Source of the DNA: Actinomadura sp. KC06
Lineage (GTDB): Bacteria; Actinomycetota; Actinomycetes; Streptosporangiales; Streptosporangiaceae
Reading direction: 5' to 3'
Length of the DNA stretch: 46,193 nt
Assembly (NCBI RefSeq): GCF_004348735.1
Contig: NZ_SMKT01000062.1
Location: 1-46,193, forward strand
Shown: in pieces, positions 25,142-33,738 of the stretch
Layout: every line of letters starts with the position of its first letter
How positions within the stretch are numbered: position 1 is the stretch's first letter
Notes under the pieces: model-generated
The model's input: the letters and a program-made list of their open reading frames with translations, nothing else
Database searches by the model: none
Told to the model about the DNA's origin: nothing
Translations under genes and position numbers: made by a program

Positions 25142-25804
25142 CTACTTCCCGATCAGCCGCCGGACGATGCCTTCCACGTACGTCTGGGTGAACGTTTCCG
25201 GGGGTCCGTCGATCTGGACCTTGCCGCCGTTGATGGGCGCCGTCACCTGCGCGGGCGACGACACCAGCGTGCCGCCGACGAGCATGCCCATGTTCCCGGC
25301 CGGAAGCTGGCTCTGGAACGCCTGGGCGGCCTTGCCGGTCAGGGTCGCGAAGCCGGTGGCATCCCCGGACGCCAGCGTCAGCGCGACGCTCCAGCCGGAG
25401 CGGCCCTGCGCGGGGTCGGGCGGCATGGCCTTGACCTCTTCGAGCCGGCGCACCGTCAGCGCGTCCGGGCCGAACGCATAGCAGCCGGATTTGTCGGGCG
25501 GTGCGAGGGCGCCGCCGGTGCAGGGCGGCTCCGACTCCTGCGCGACCAGCTTGAACGTCAGCGGCTCGCGCAGATCGACCGGCCCTGAGGAGAGGGGCTT
25601 GGACGACTCGTCGTCGTCGTCCGCCAAGATCAGGATGGCGGCGGCCGTCACGACGAGGACGACCACGACCACCACCGCGACCGCCGCGATCACCACGACG
25701 GCGTTCGGCCTCGGGCCCCGCCCCGGCGGCGGAGGCTGCGGCGGCGGGGACGGCTGCGACGGTGGGACGGCCGCGGGCGGCGGCCCGCCGGGGGGCTGGC
25801 TCAC
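25142..25804 (-). CDS. Membrane-anchored protein with SecD-P1-head-like domain
   Basis: 220 residues, GTG start. The N-terminal ~30 residues are Pro-rich and cytoplasmic, then one strongly hydrophobic Val/Ala helix (about 34-60) and an acidic DDDDES patch. The extracytoplasmic part resembles the P1 head of SecD: LTVRRLEEVKAMPPD, WSVALTLASGDATGFATLT, VGGTLVSSPAQVTAPINGGKVQIDG. Without the SecD transmembrane bundle it is not a translocase subunit by itself; its job is unknown. It sits between parA and scpA on the same strand. Confidence 0.8.
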   Translation of the reverse strand: MSQPPGGPPPAAVPPSQPSPPPQPPPPGRGPRPNAVVVIAAVAVVVVVVLVVTAAAILILADDDDESSKPLSSGPVDLREPLTFKLVAQESEPPCTGGALAPPDKSGCYAFGPDALTVRRLEEVKAMPPDPAQGRSGWSVALTLASGDATGFATLTGKAAQAFQSQLPAGNMGMLVGGTLVSSPAQVTAPINGGKVQIDGPPETFTQTYVEGIVRRLIGK

Positions 25805-25871
25805 GTCGTGTCCGTTCGTCAGGAGCGGCCTGGGGGACGGCCGTGCCCAGGTCGGGGGCGGCGGCGCGGGC

Positions 25872-26783
25872 TCACTCCAGCTCCGCCCACCGGGCGAGCA
25901 CCTCCCGCGCCAGGCCCCGGTAGGCGTTCGCGCCCATCGAGTTCGGGTCGAAGAACGTGATCGGCTCGCCGGCGACGGTCGCGTCCGGGAACCGCACGGT
26001 CCGGTTGATGACGGTGTGGAAGACCTTCTCGCCGAACGCCTCGACGATGCGGCCGAGGACCTCCCGCGTGTGCAGGGTCCGCGAGTCGTACATGGTGCCG
26101 AGGACGCCGTCGATCACCAGGCCCGGGTTGATCCGGCCCTGCACCTTCTCGATCGTCTCCATCAGCAGCGCCACGCCGCGCATCGCGAAGTACTCGCACT
26201 CCAACGGGATCAGCACGCCCTCGCTGGCGGCCAGCGCGTTGATGGTGAGCAGGCCGAGCGACGGCTGGCAGTCGATGAGGATGTAGTCGTAGTGCTCGAC
26301 AGCCGACTTCAGCGCGCCCTGCAGGATGTACTCGCGGCCGACCTCGTGGACGAGCTGGACCTCGGCGCCGGACAGGTCGATGTTGCTCGGCAGGAGCTCC
26401 ATCCCGTCGACGCCGGTCTCGATGACGATGTCCTCCCAGTCGGTGTCGCGCTCGAGCAGCATGTTGTGGACCGTGTATTCGAGCTGGCGCGGGTCACCCT
26501 TGCCCAGGCCGACCGAGAGCGCGCCCTGCGGGTCGAAGTCGACGAGCAGGACGCGGCGGCCGAACTCGGCGAGCGCGGCCCCCAGGTTGATCGTCGTGGT
26601 GGTCTTGCCGACGCCGCCCTTCTGGTTGCAGACGGCGACGATGCGTGCGGGCCCGTGCTCGGCCAGGGGTTCCGGTTCGGGGAACACCGGCACGGGTCTT
26701 TGCGTGGGCCCGAGGGCCCGGCTCGGATCGGTCTCGATGGTGGCGGAGGAAAGGACTCCTTCCGCACCGTTAGTGCTGGTCAC
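25872..26783 (-). CDS. parA: ParA-family ATPase (Soj-like)
   Basis: 303 residues from GTG 26783 with GGGGAGGG 5 bases upstream, which rules out longer starts. The deviant Walker A CNQKGGVGKTTTTINLGAAL with its signature Lys, Walker A' LLVDFDPQGALSVGLG and DYILIDCQPSLG are intact. This is the ParA copy that accompanies scpAB and xerD in actinobacteria, distinct from the origin-linked parAB pair. No parB is adjacent. A 12-bp direct-repeat array lies upstream, at the xerD end. It likely takes part in chromosome or cargo positioning. Confidence 0.93.
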   Translation of the reverse strand: MTSTNGAEGVLSSATIETDPSRALGPTQRPVPVFPEPEPLAEHGPARIVAVCNQKGGVGKTTTTINLGAALAEFGRRVLLVDFDPQGALSVGLGKGDPRQLEYTVHNMLLERDTDWEDIVIETGVDGMELLPSNIDLSGAEVQLVHEVGREYILQGALKSAVEHYDYILIDCQPSLGLLTINALAASEGVLIPLECEYFAMRGVALLMETIEKVQGRINPGLVIDGVLGTMYDSRTLHTREVLGRIVEAFGEKVFHTVINRTVRFPDATVAGEPITFFDPNSMGANAYRGLAREVLARWAELE

Positions 26784-26862
26784 CAGATCCCTCCCCGGCG
26801 GCCCGGAAATGCCATCCAGAACGGGGACTCTAGGCCCGTACCTCCCCGGTCTCAAGCCGACG

Positions 26863-26938
26863 CGCGACGATCGTCGCGATTTGTCAGCTCCGGGAGGGCG
26901 GGTTGTCAGGTCCGGGACGCGTGGGCGTCAGGTCCGGG
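26863..26938 (-). repeat. Three 22-bp-spaced direct repeats plus 16-bp palindrome
   Basis: The 12-mer GTCAGSTCCGGG occurs at 26883, 26905 and 26927, exactly 22 bp apart, two copies being identical and one differing by a single base. The last copy overlaps the xerD stop codon. Immediately beside them is the perfect palindrome CGCGACGATCGTCGCG (26863-26878). Two-turn spacing is what an array of protein-binding sites shows. The site is upstream of parA. Confidence 0.55.
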
Positions 26939-27983
26939 CGCGGGGGTGGGAGGTGGCGTAGACCTCGCGCAGCAGCTGGACGGTCACCAGCGTGTAGACC
27001 TGCGTCGTGGTGACGGATGCGTGCCCCAGCAGCTCCTGGACGACGCGGACGTCGGCTCCCCCGTCCAGCAGATGGGTGGCGAACGAGTGCCGCAGCGTGT
27101 GCGGCGAAACCTCGGACAGCTGCGCGCGGTCGGCGGCGGCGCGCAGCACCATCCACGCGCCCTGCCGCGACAGCCGACCGCCGCGCGCGTTCAGGAACAG
27201 CGCCGGGCCGCCGCGACCGGCCGCCGCCAGCTCCGGACGGGCCCGCACCAGGTAGGCGTCGACGGCCTCGCGGGCGTAGTCGCCGATGGGCACGATCCGG
27301 GCCTTGCCGCCCTTGCCCGCGACGCGGACGAACCCGTCCGCCAGGTCGAGGTCGTCGACGTCCAGGCCGACGGCCTCGGAGATCCGCGCGCCCGACCCGT
27401 ACAGCAGCTCCAGCAGCGCCCGGTCGCGCAGCCCGCGGGCGGCGCCGGGGTCGCCGGGTGCGGAGGGCGCGGAGGCGGCGGCGAGGAGGCGTTCGACCTC
27501 GTCCAGGGAGATGGCCTTGGGCAGGCGGCGCGGCGGCGTCGGCGGCTTGACGTCGCCGGCGGGGTCGCGGGCGGCGAGGCCCTCGCGCAGCGCGAAGCGG
27601 TGCAGCCCGCGGACGGCGACGAGCGCGCGCGCCGCCGAGCCCGCCGACAGCGGCGGATGGTCGTCGTCGCCCTCCCGCAGCGTCACCAGGTACGCGCGGA
27701 CGTCGTCCTCGGTGATGTCGCCGATGTCCGCGCGGCCCCGCCCGTCCTGGATCTGCGCGTACCGGCGCAGGTCGCGGCGGTACGAGCTGAGCGTGTTGGC
27801 GGCCAGGCCCCGCTCGACGGCCAGGTGCCCCAGATAGGTGCGCACGGCGGAGCCGAGCGCGGAGGCCCCGCCGAGCGCGGGACCGGCGTCGGGAGCGGGG
27901 GGCCGCGTGGCGCTCCGGGGGGTCGGCGACGGGGACAGTGCGGCACCTCTTCCGGCCGTGGGCTCCGGGGACCCGCCCATCAT
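26928..27983 (-). CDS. xerD: Site-specific tyrosine recombinase XerD
   Basis: 351 residues from ATG 27983 (GGAGG 4 bases upstream; the adjacent ATG at 27980 is equally possible). A Pro/Ala-rich N-terminal extension of about 40 residues precedes the SAM-like core-binding domain (VRTYLGHLAVERGLAANTLSSYRRDL). The catalytic domain has Arg in GSGARISEAVGL, the Lys region KGGKARIVPIG, HTLRHSFATHLL, LGHASVTTTQVYT and the nucleophile Tyr in VYT. It resolves chromosome dimers at dif with XerC. Confidence 0.95.
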   Translation of the reverse strand: MMGGSPEPTAGRGAALSPSPTPRSATRPPAPDAGPALGGASALGSAVRTYLGHLAVERGLAANTLSSYRRDLRRYAQIQDGRGRADIGDITEDDVRAYLVTLREGDDDHPPLSAGSAARALVAVRGLHRFALREGLAARDPAGDVKPPTPPRRLPKAISLDEVERLLAAASAPSAPGDPGAARGLRDRALLELLYGSGARISEAVGLDVDDLDLADGFVRVAGKGGKARIVPIGDYAREAVDAYLVRARPELAAAGRGGPALFLNARGGRLSRQGAWMVLRAAADRAQLSEVSPHTLRHSFATHLLDGGADVRVVQELLGHASVTTTQVYTLVTVQLLREVYATSHPRART

Positions 27984-28009
27984 GCCCCCTCCGGCCGTCG
28001 AAGGGGACC

Positions 28010-28639
28010 TCAGTCCTCCGGCGCGTCGGCCGGGCGCAGTCCGGCGAACCCGGACGCGCGGGCCGCGTGCGCCGCGAGGACGCCCATGCACGCGATCGCG
28101 TTGTGCACCTCGCCGGCCAGCACCTTGCGGACGGCCTCGTCCAGCGGCACCCACACCAGCGGCATGTCGGCCTCCTCATGGACGCGCTCGAAGTCGATCT
28201 CGCCGGCGGGCACCTCGGTGAGGCCGCGGGCCAGGAAGATCCGGACGCGCTCGTCCGTCATGCCGGGCGAGGTGAACACGTCGAGCAGGGTGTCCCACCG
28301 GTCGGCGCGGTACCCGGCCTCCTCCAGCAGCTCACGCTCGGCGAGCTTCCGCAGCGGCTCGCCGTCGACGTCCCGCAGCCCGGCGGGCGCCTCCCACAGC
28401 TGCCGCGACACCGGATGCCGGTACTGCCGCAGCAGCATCACCCGGTCATCGTCGTCGAGTGCGAGGACGCCCACCGACCCGACGTGCGCGATCACGTCCC
28501 GGGTGACGACCTCGGTGCCGTCCCCGCGCGGCATCTCGACCCTGTCCTGCCGGACGCCGAACACGCGTCCCCGGAAGACCGTGTTCTCCTCCACGACCGT
28601 CCAGCGTTCGGGCCGGTCGCGGACGTCGTCCGGCGTCAC
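28010..28639 (-). CDS. Nudix hydrolase, ADP-ribose pyrophosphatase type
   Basis: 209 residues; the GTG start overlaps the pyrG stop by 4 bp. A beta-rich N-terminal part precedes a full Nudix box running from GLRDVDGEPLRKLAERELLEE through AGY, with the ADP-ribose-pyrophosphatase feature of a Pro in the downstream FTSPGMTDERVRIFLARGL. Such enzymes cut ADP-ribose to AMP and ribose 5-phosphate. The pyrG-Nudix-xerD order is conserved in actinobacteria. Confidence 0.92.
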   Translation of the reverse strand: MTPDDVRDRPERWTVVEENTVFRGRVFGVRQDRVEMPRGDGTEVVTRDVIAHVGSVGVLALDDDDRVMLLRQYRHPVSRQLWEAPAGLRDVDGEPLRKLAERELLEEAGYRADRWDTLLDVFTSPGMTDERVRIFLARGLTEVPAGEIDFERVHEEADMPLVWVPLDEAVRKVLAGEVHNAIACMGVLAAHAARASGFAGLRPADAPED

Positions 28640-30378
28640 GGCGCGGTCACCCGGCCGGCGGCGCCGTGGCCGCCCGAGCGGGCCTCGGCGTAGTCGAGCG
28701 CGGCCGACACGAGGCCGGTGAACAGCGGGTGCGGGCGCGTCGGACGGGACCGGAACTCCGGGTGCGCCTGCGTCCCGACGAAGAACGGGTGCTGCTCGCG
28801 CGGCAGCTCGGCGTACTCGACGAGCCTCCCGTCGGGCGACAGGCCGGAGAACCGCAGCCCGGCCTTCTCCAGCCGGTCGCGGTAGGCGTTGTTGACCTCG
28901 TACCGGTGCCGGTGCCGCTCGGACACCTTCGCCTCCCCGTACAGCTCGCGGACGACGGACCCGTCCGCGAGCTCGGCCGGGTACAGGCCGAGCCGCATCG
29001 TCCCGCCCATGTCCCGCTCCCCCGCGACGACGTCGACCTGCTCGGCCATCGTCGCGACGACGGGGTCGGCGGTGGTCGCGTCGAACTCGGCGCTGCCCGC
29101 GTCGGCGAGCCCGCCGAGCGTCCGCGCCGCCTCGATGACCATGCACTGCAGCCCGAGGCAGATGCCGAGCAGCGGGAGCCGGTTCTCGCGGGAGTGCCGC
29201 ACCGCGCCGATCTTCCCCTCGATGCCGCGGACGCCGAACCCGCCGGGGATGAGCACGCCGTCGACGCCGTCCAGCTCCCGCTTGGCGCCCTCCGGGGTCT
29301 CGCAGTCGTCGCTCTTCACCCAGCGGATGCGGACCTTGGCGTCGTTGCCGAACCCGCCGTGCCGCAGCGCCTCGGTGACCGACAGGTACGCGTCGGGCAG
29401 GTCGATGTACTTGCCGACCAGCGCGATCGTGACCTCCCGCGCGGGCTTGTGGACGCGGCGCAGCAGCTCGTCCCACGCGCCCCAGTCGACGTCCCGGAAC
29501 GGCAGGTCGAGGCGGCGCACCACGTAGGCGTCCAGGCCCTCGGAGTGCAGCACCTTCGGGATGTCGTAGATGCTCGCGGCGTCGACCGCCGAGACCACGG
29601 CCTCCCGGTCCACGTCGCACATCAGGCTGATCTTGTGCTTGAGCCCGTCGGTGATCGGCCGGTCGGACCGGCACACGATCGCGTCGGGCTGGATGCCGAT
29701 GGAGCGCAGGGCGGCCACCGAGTGCTGCGTCGGCTTGGTCTTCAGCTCCCCGGACGGCCCGATGTAGGGCAGCAGCGACACGTGCAGGAAGAAGCAGTTC
29801 TCCCGCCCGATCTCGTGCCGGATCTGCCGGACCGACTCCAGGAACGGCAGGGACTCGATGTCGCCGACCGTCCCGCCGACCTCGGTGATGACGACGTCCA
29901 CCTGGGCGTCGTCGGCCGTTCCGCTGCGGCCGGACGGCCCGCCGGCGCCCCGGGCGACGGCCATCGCCCGGATCCGGTCCTTGATCTCGTTGGTGATGTG
30001 CGGGATCACCTGCACGGTGTCGCCGAGGTACTCCCCGCGCCGCTCCCTGGCGATGACGCTGGAGTACACCTGCCCGGTCGTGACGTTCGCCGACCCGTGC
30101 AGCTCGGTGTCGAGGAACCGCTCGTAGTGCCCGATGTCGAGGTCGGTCTCGGCGCCGTCGTCGGTGACGAAGACCTCGCCGTGCTGGAACGGGTTCATCG
30201 TGCCGGGGTCGACGTTCAGGTACGGGTCGAGCTTCTGCATGGTGACCCGGAGGCCGCGGAGGGTGAGAAGCCGTCCCAGGCTGGACGCCGTCAGCCCCTT
30301 GCCGAGGCTGGAGGCGACGCCGCCGGTGACGAACAGATGCTTGGTAGGCCGTGATCTACCAGTGGCTGCCGATGGCAA
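28636..30378 (-). CDS. pyrG: CTP synthase
   Basis: 580 residues from TTG 30378, chosen because GGGAG lies 7 bases upstream and a likely -10 box places transcription start near 30428; a GTG at 30426 has no good site. It aminates UTP to CTP using glutamine. The N-terminal synthetase domain has KHLFVTGGVASSLGKGL and GTVGDIESLPFLE; the C-terminal glutaminase has LLGICLGLQCMV with the nucleophile Cys and the HPE motif in QAHPEFRSRP. It carries a short insert (ARGAGGPSGRSGTADD) after IRAMAV. Confidence 0.96.
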   Translation of the reverse strand: MPSAATGRSRPTKHLFVTGGVASSLGKGLTASSLGRLLTLRGLRVTMQKLDPYLNVDPGTMNPFQHGEVFVTDDGAETDLDIGHYERFLDTELHGSANVTTGQVYSSVIARERRGEYLGDTVQVIPHITNEIKDRIRAMAVARGAGGPSGRSGTADDAQVDVVITEVGGTVGDIESLPFLESVRQIRHEIGRENCFFLHVSLLPYIGPSGELKTKPTQHSVAALRSIGIQPDAIVCRSDRPITDGLKHKISLMCDVDREAVVSAVDAASIYDIPKVLHSEGLDAYVVRRLDLPFRDVDWGAWDELLRRVHKPAREVTIALVGKYIDLPDAYLSVTEALRHGGFGNDAKVRIRWVKSDDCETPEGAKRELDGVDGVLIPGGFGVRGIEGKIGAVRHSRENRLPLLGICLGLQCMVIEAARTLGGLADAGSAEFDATTADPVVATMAEQVDVVAGERDMGGTMRLGLYPAELADGSVVRELYGEAKVSERHRHRYEVNNAYRDRLEKAGLRFSGLSPDGRLVEYAELPREQHPFFVGTQAHPEFRSRPTRPHPLFTGLVSAALDYAEARSGGHGAAGRVTAP

Positions 30379-30440
30379 AGAGGTGCTCCCGTGGTCGTTG
30401 CGAGGCGGACGAAGCTGCCTGTCCACGGGCCACCAGTTTA
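30379..30440 (-). promoter_or_regulatory. Probable pyrG promoter and leader
   Basis: On the minus strand TAAACT (30440 to 30435) fits a -10 hexamer; no clear -35 is present. The resulting leader of about 50 bases carries the GGGAG site at 30386-30390 before the TTG start. No pausing-dependent C-rich initiation motif of the Bacillus pyrG type was found. Confidence 0.35.
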
Positions 30441-30539
30441 TTGCATTGCCCTCCTCCTTCGGCCTTGGCGGCCTCCATCGTCGGGTAATGCGTGCGATCG
30501 CTGCATCGCTTCGTCTCGCCTGGCGGCTCGCTGCGCGAT

Positions 30540-30600
30540 CAGGTTCTCGCTTCGCTTGAACCTGCCTTCGGACGCGATCGCGACGGTTTTGGCCGTCGCG
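30540..30600. repeat. Two adjacent hairpins between the coiled-coil gene and pyrG
   Basis: CAGGTTC (30540-30546) pairs with GAACCTG (30558-30564) around the loop TCGCTTCGCTT, and CGCGACGG (30579-30586) pairs with CCGTCGCG (30593-30600) around TTTTGG. The second is a good terminator for the coiled-coil gene, whose stop is 53 bp upstream on the minus strand. The 30441-30539 stretch holds more TCGCT words but no gene. Confidence 0.5.
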
Positions 30601-30652
30601 TGGTTACGGCGGTGGCCGCGGTCGTCGCGACCGAAGGCCTGTGTGGGCGGGC

Positions 30653-32290
30653 TTAGGGGCCGAAGGAGGAGGGCAGGGCGTTCGAGCCCGCCGGCATTAT
30701 GGTGCGGAGTTGGCGGGTGAGCTCGTCGATCAGGGAGCGGGCCTGGTCGGCGGCGTTGCGGGCGGCGTCGCGCTCCTGGGACAGCTCGGCGATCTGGGCG
30801 CGCTGCTCGGTGACGGCCTGGGCGAGCTGGTCGACCCACTGGTCGCGCTCGGCGAGCTTCTCGGCGACGGCGTCGCGCTCGGCGGCGAGCTGGCGCATCG
30901 CCGCGACGGTCTTGTCCCGTTCCCTGCCCGCCTGGTCGGCCCGCCCGCGGGCCAGGGTCAGCTCGGACTCGGCGCGGGCCTGGGCCTGGACTGCGGCCTC
31001 GCGGGCCCGTTCGGCGGCGTCCCGGGCCTTGGCGTTGCCGTCACGCTCCCGTTCGGCCTTCTTGGCGGCCTCCAGGGACTGCGCGGCGGTGTCGAGGGCC
31101 TGCTGGCGCTCGCCCTCGGCGGCCTCGGCCCGTCCCATCGCCTCCTGGGCGCGGCGGTCGGCGTCCTGCGCCCGGCGGTCGGCGTCCTGGGCGCGGCGCT
31201 CGTTCTCCTGGGCGCGGCGCTCGGCGACCTCCGCGCGGCGGCGGGACTCGTCGGCCTCCTTGCCGGCACCGACGACGGCGTGCTGCAGGTTCTGCGCGGT
31301 CATCTCGGCGTCGGTGAGCTTCGCGCGCAGCGCGGACAGCTCGGCGTGCGCGGCCTCCAGCCCGCGGGACAGCTCCGCGGCCTGCTCGGCGACGCGGTCG
31401 CGCTCGGCCTCGGCGGAGCGGCGCCCGGTGACGGCGTCCTCGACGGCGCGGAGCGCGTCGTCGCGGGCCTCGCTCATCGCGTCGCGCTGCTGGATGGCCT
31501 GCCGGACGGTCGCCTCGGCCTCGGCGACCCGGCGCTCGGCCTGCTCGACCTGGGCCTGCACCTGCTCCAGCTGCGCGCGCGCCTGGTCGGCCTGGGCGCG
31601 GGCCTGGTCGGCCTGGGCGCGTCCCTGCTGGGCCTGGTTCCAGGCGGCGGCCGCGTCCCGCTGGGCGTTCTCCTTCTCGCCCTGCAGCGCGGCGATCTGC
31701 GCGACGGCCTCGTTCTGGGCCTCGACGGCGCGGCGCTCGGCCTGCTCGGCCTGGCCGCGAGCGCGCTGCACCTCGCCCCAGGCGGCCGCGGCGTCCCGCT
31801 GCGCGGACTCCTTCTCGGCCGAGACGGCGGAGATCTGCTGGGCCGTCTCGTTCTGGGCCTCGACGGCGCGGCGCTCGGCCTGCTCGGCCTGGCCGCGGGC
31901 ACGCTGGACCTCACCCCAGGCGGCGGCCGCGTCCCGCTGCGCGGACTCCTTCTCGGCCGTGAGGGCCGCGACCTGCTGGGCGATCTCGCTCTGCGCCTCG
32001 TTGACCTTGCGCTCGCCGGCGGCGAGCGCGTCGCCGATGAGGTCGGCCATCTGGCGGAGCCGCTCGACGATGTCCCACGGCTGCGCCTCGGGCTGCTCGA
32101 CGTCGGGACGCGCGCCCTCGCGCGGTCCGCCGGGGCGGCCGGGCTGCTGGGGCTTGGACATCTGGATCGGCTGCTGGGCGGCCGGCACCGGGGCCTCGGG
32201 CGCGCGGCCCGGGTCGCGTCCCATCGCGGGCCAGGGGGACGCCGCGTCCGGGACGCCGCGGGCGCCGCCCGATCCGTTCAGCTCGCTCAC
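30653..32290 (-). CDS. Long coiled-coil protein with internal 46-residue repeats
   Basis: 545 residues from GTG 32290 with GGGGAG 4 bases upstream. After a flexible Gly/Pro-rich N-terminal ~70 residues, nearly the whole chain is predicted coiled coil rich in Ala, Glu, Gln and Arg. It contains near-identical 46-residue repeats (SAQRDAAAAWGEVQRARGQA...), then 7-residue repeats (AQDADRR) and a C-terminal segment ending DELTRQLRTIMPAG. It resembles filament-forming or polar-growth coiled coils such as FilP/Scy in composition only; homology is not shown. No enzyme motif is seen. It may be structural or tether other proteins. Location next to pyrG has no clear meaning. Confidence 0.8.
   Translation of the reverse strand: MSELNGSGGARGVPDAASPWPAMGRDPGRAPEAPVPAAQQPIQMSKPQQPGRPGGPREGARPDVEQPEAQPWDIVERLRQMADLIGDALAAGERKVNEAQSEIAQQVAALTAEKESAQRDAAAAWGEVQRARGQAEQAERRAVEAQNETAQQISAVSAEKESAQRDAAAAWGEVQRARGQAEQAERRAVEAQNEAVAQIAALQGEKENAQRDAAAAWNQAQQGRAQADQARAQADQARAQLEQVQAQVEQAERRVAEAEATVRQAIQQRDAMSEARDDALRAVEDAVTGRRSAEAERDRVAEQAAELSRGLEAAHAELSALRAKLTDAEMTAQNLQHAVVGAGKEADESRRRAEVAERRAQENERRAQDADRRAQDADRRAQEAMGRAEAAEGERQQALDTAAQSLEAAKKAERERDGNAKARDAAERAREAAVQAQARAESELTLARGRADQAGRERDKTVAAMRQLAAERDAVAEKLAERDQWVDQLAQAVTEQRAQIAELSQERDAARNAADQARSLIDELTRQLRTIMPAGSNALPSSFGP
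31711..31986 (-). repeat. Tandem 138-bp coding repeat in the coiled-coil gene
   Basis: Units 31711-31848 and 31849-31986 are near-identical 138-bp (46-codon) copies, with a third diverged copy at lower coordinates. Conservation at the DNA level, including silent positions, suggests recent duplication or gene conversion, so copy number may vary among strains. Confidence 0.7.
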
Positions 32291-32468
32291 TGCTCTCCCC
32301 GCCTCGCGGCTCGGAGCCACATGGACGGCATGGCTCTGCTCATCGTGGTGCCCGCGTTCTTCGCCCGACGGCTCGTCATCTCGCTCACGTGTCTCCTCGC
32401 CCGGCGGCGCTCGGCCGCGTTCGCGGGGGTGGGTGTGCACATCTCGTTCGCTCCGCTACCGGCCCTGA

Positions 32469-32495
32469 GCCTTCATCGCTTCGCTCACTGAAGGC
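32469..32495. repeat. Hairpin with TCGCTTCGCT loop
   Basis: GCCTTCA (32469-32475) and TGAAGGC (32489-32495) enclose TCGCTTCGCTCAC. It lies 178 bp upstream of the coiled-coil gene start and has the same loop core as the 30540 hairpin. The rest of 32291-32654 has no recognisable gene. Confidence 0.5.
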
Positions 32496-32654
32496 ACTCT
32501 AGCCCCGACCAGCGGAACGTTTGCCCAGTTTGGGGTTTACTTTCTCGGTCGCCGCGCGGCGTTCCCGCACGCAGGAGGCCTGGTCGGGGGCCGGACGGCC
32601 CGTCCGGCGGTGCCAAGGGTCACATCCGGCGGGCGGGTGGGACAATCGCGCTCC

Positions 32655-33623
32655 ATGGAGCTTCGCACCCTGTATCCGCCCATCGAGCCGTACGAGACCG
32701 GGCTGCTCGACGTCGGCGACGGCAATCAGATCTACTGGGAGGTCTGCGGCAATCCGGACGGCAAGCCCGCGGTGATGCTGCACGGCGGCCCCGGCGGCGG
32801 CTGCAACGCCGCGCACCGGCGGCAGTTCGACCCGGAGGCGTACCGGATCGTCCTGTTCGACCAGCGCAACTGCGGACGTAGCCTGCCGAACGCGAAGGAT
32901 CCGGAGGTGTCGCTGGAGGCGAACACCACCTGGAACCTGGTCGCCGACATGGAGCGGCTCCGCGAGCGTCTCGGCATCGAGCGCTGGCTGGTGTTCGGCG
33001 GGAGCTGGGGCAGCGCGCTGTCGCTGGCGTACGCGCAGACGCATCCGGAGCGGGTGACCGAGCTGGTGCTGCGCGGCATCTTCACGCTGCGGCCGTTCGA
33101 GCTGTACTGGTTCTACCAGGAGGGCGCGTCGCTGATCTTCCCCGACCTGTGGGAGAAGTACGTCGAGCCGATCCCGGAGGACGAGCGGGAGGACCTCATC
33201 TCGGCGTTCGGGGAGCGGCTGCGGTCGCCGGACCGGGACGTGCGGATCGCCGCGGCCAAGGCGTGGGCGACCTGGGAGGGCTCGACGATCACGCTGCGGC
33301 CGGACCCGGAGCTGGCGGGCGGGTTCGCCGAGCCGGACTACGCGGTGGCGTTCGCGCGCATCGAGAACCACTACTTCGTCAACGAGGGCTTCTTCGAGGA
33401 CGAGCAGCTGATCCGGGACGTGGACAGGATCCGCCACATCCCGGCCGTGATCGTCCAGGGCCGCTACGACGTGTGCACGCCGGTCGCGACGGCGTGGGAC
33501 CTGCACCGCGCCTGGCCCGAGGCGGACTTCCACATCGTGGACGACGCGGGGCACGCCTACAGCGAGCCGGGCATCCTGCACCGGCTGATCGAGGCGACCG
33601 ACCGATTCGCCGGCAAACCCTGA
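32655..33623 (+). CDS. pip: Proline iminopeptidase
   Basis: 322 residues from ATG 32655; no strong ribosome-binding site is seen, so a leaderless or weakly initiated message is possible. Alpha/beta-hydrolase of the S33 peptidase family that removes N-terminal proline. The oxyanion segment HGGPGGGC, nucleophile Ser in VFGGSWGSALSLAYAQTHP, Asp in GRYDVCTP and His in DDAGHAYSEPG complete the triad. Length is typical. It is monocistronic with a hairpin downstream. Confidence 0.95.
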   Translation: MELRTLYPPIEPYETGLLDVGDGNQIYWEVCGNPDGKPAVMLHGGPGGGCNAAHRRQFDPEAYRIVLFDQRNCGRSLPNAKDPEVSLEANTTWNLVADMERLRERLGIERWLVFGGSWGSALSLAYAQTHPERVTELVLRGIFTLRPFELYWFYQEGASLIFPDLWEKYVEPIPEDEREDLISAFGERLRSPDRDVRIAAAKAWATWEGSTITLRPDPELAGGFAEPDYAVAFARIENHYFVNEGFFEDEQLIRDVDRIRHIPAVIVQGRYDVCTPVATAWDLHRAWPEADFHIVDDAGHAYSEPGILHRLIEATDRFAGKP

Positions 33624-33706
33624 CCGGATCGGCCGGGCGGGCTCCCGCGCGGCGAGAACCTTAAAGCGAACATGCCGGAACACCCGTTGCGGTAGGTCCG
33701 TAACCG

Positions 33707-33738
33707 CGGGCCGGGGTACGCGGCCGCTCCCCGGCCCG
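33707..33738 (+). terminator. Hairpin terminator after pip
   Basis: A perfect 10-bp GC stem (33707-33716 with 33729-33738) and 12-base loop lie 84 bp after the pip stop. Confidence 0.5.

Noticed and set aside
26863..26878. Palindrome considered as a parS site
   Set aside because: It does not resemble the conserved TGTTTCACGTGAAACA parS sequence.
31130..31210. Short tandem DNA repeats that might suggest a CRISPR or VNTR
   Set aside because: They are in-frame heptad codons (AQDADRR) of the coiled-coil protein with no spacers.
30641..32491. Gly/Leu-rich 616-codon plus-strand frame opposite the coiled-coil gene
   Set aside because: It arises from the reverse complement of Ala/Gln/Arg heptads; the minus-strand frame has a ribosome-binding site and a better codon pattern.
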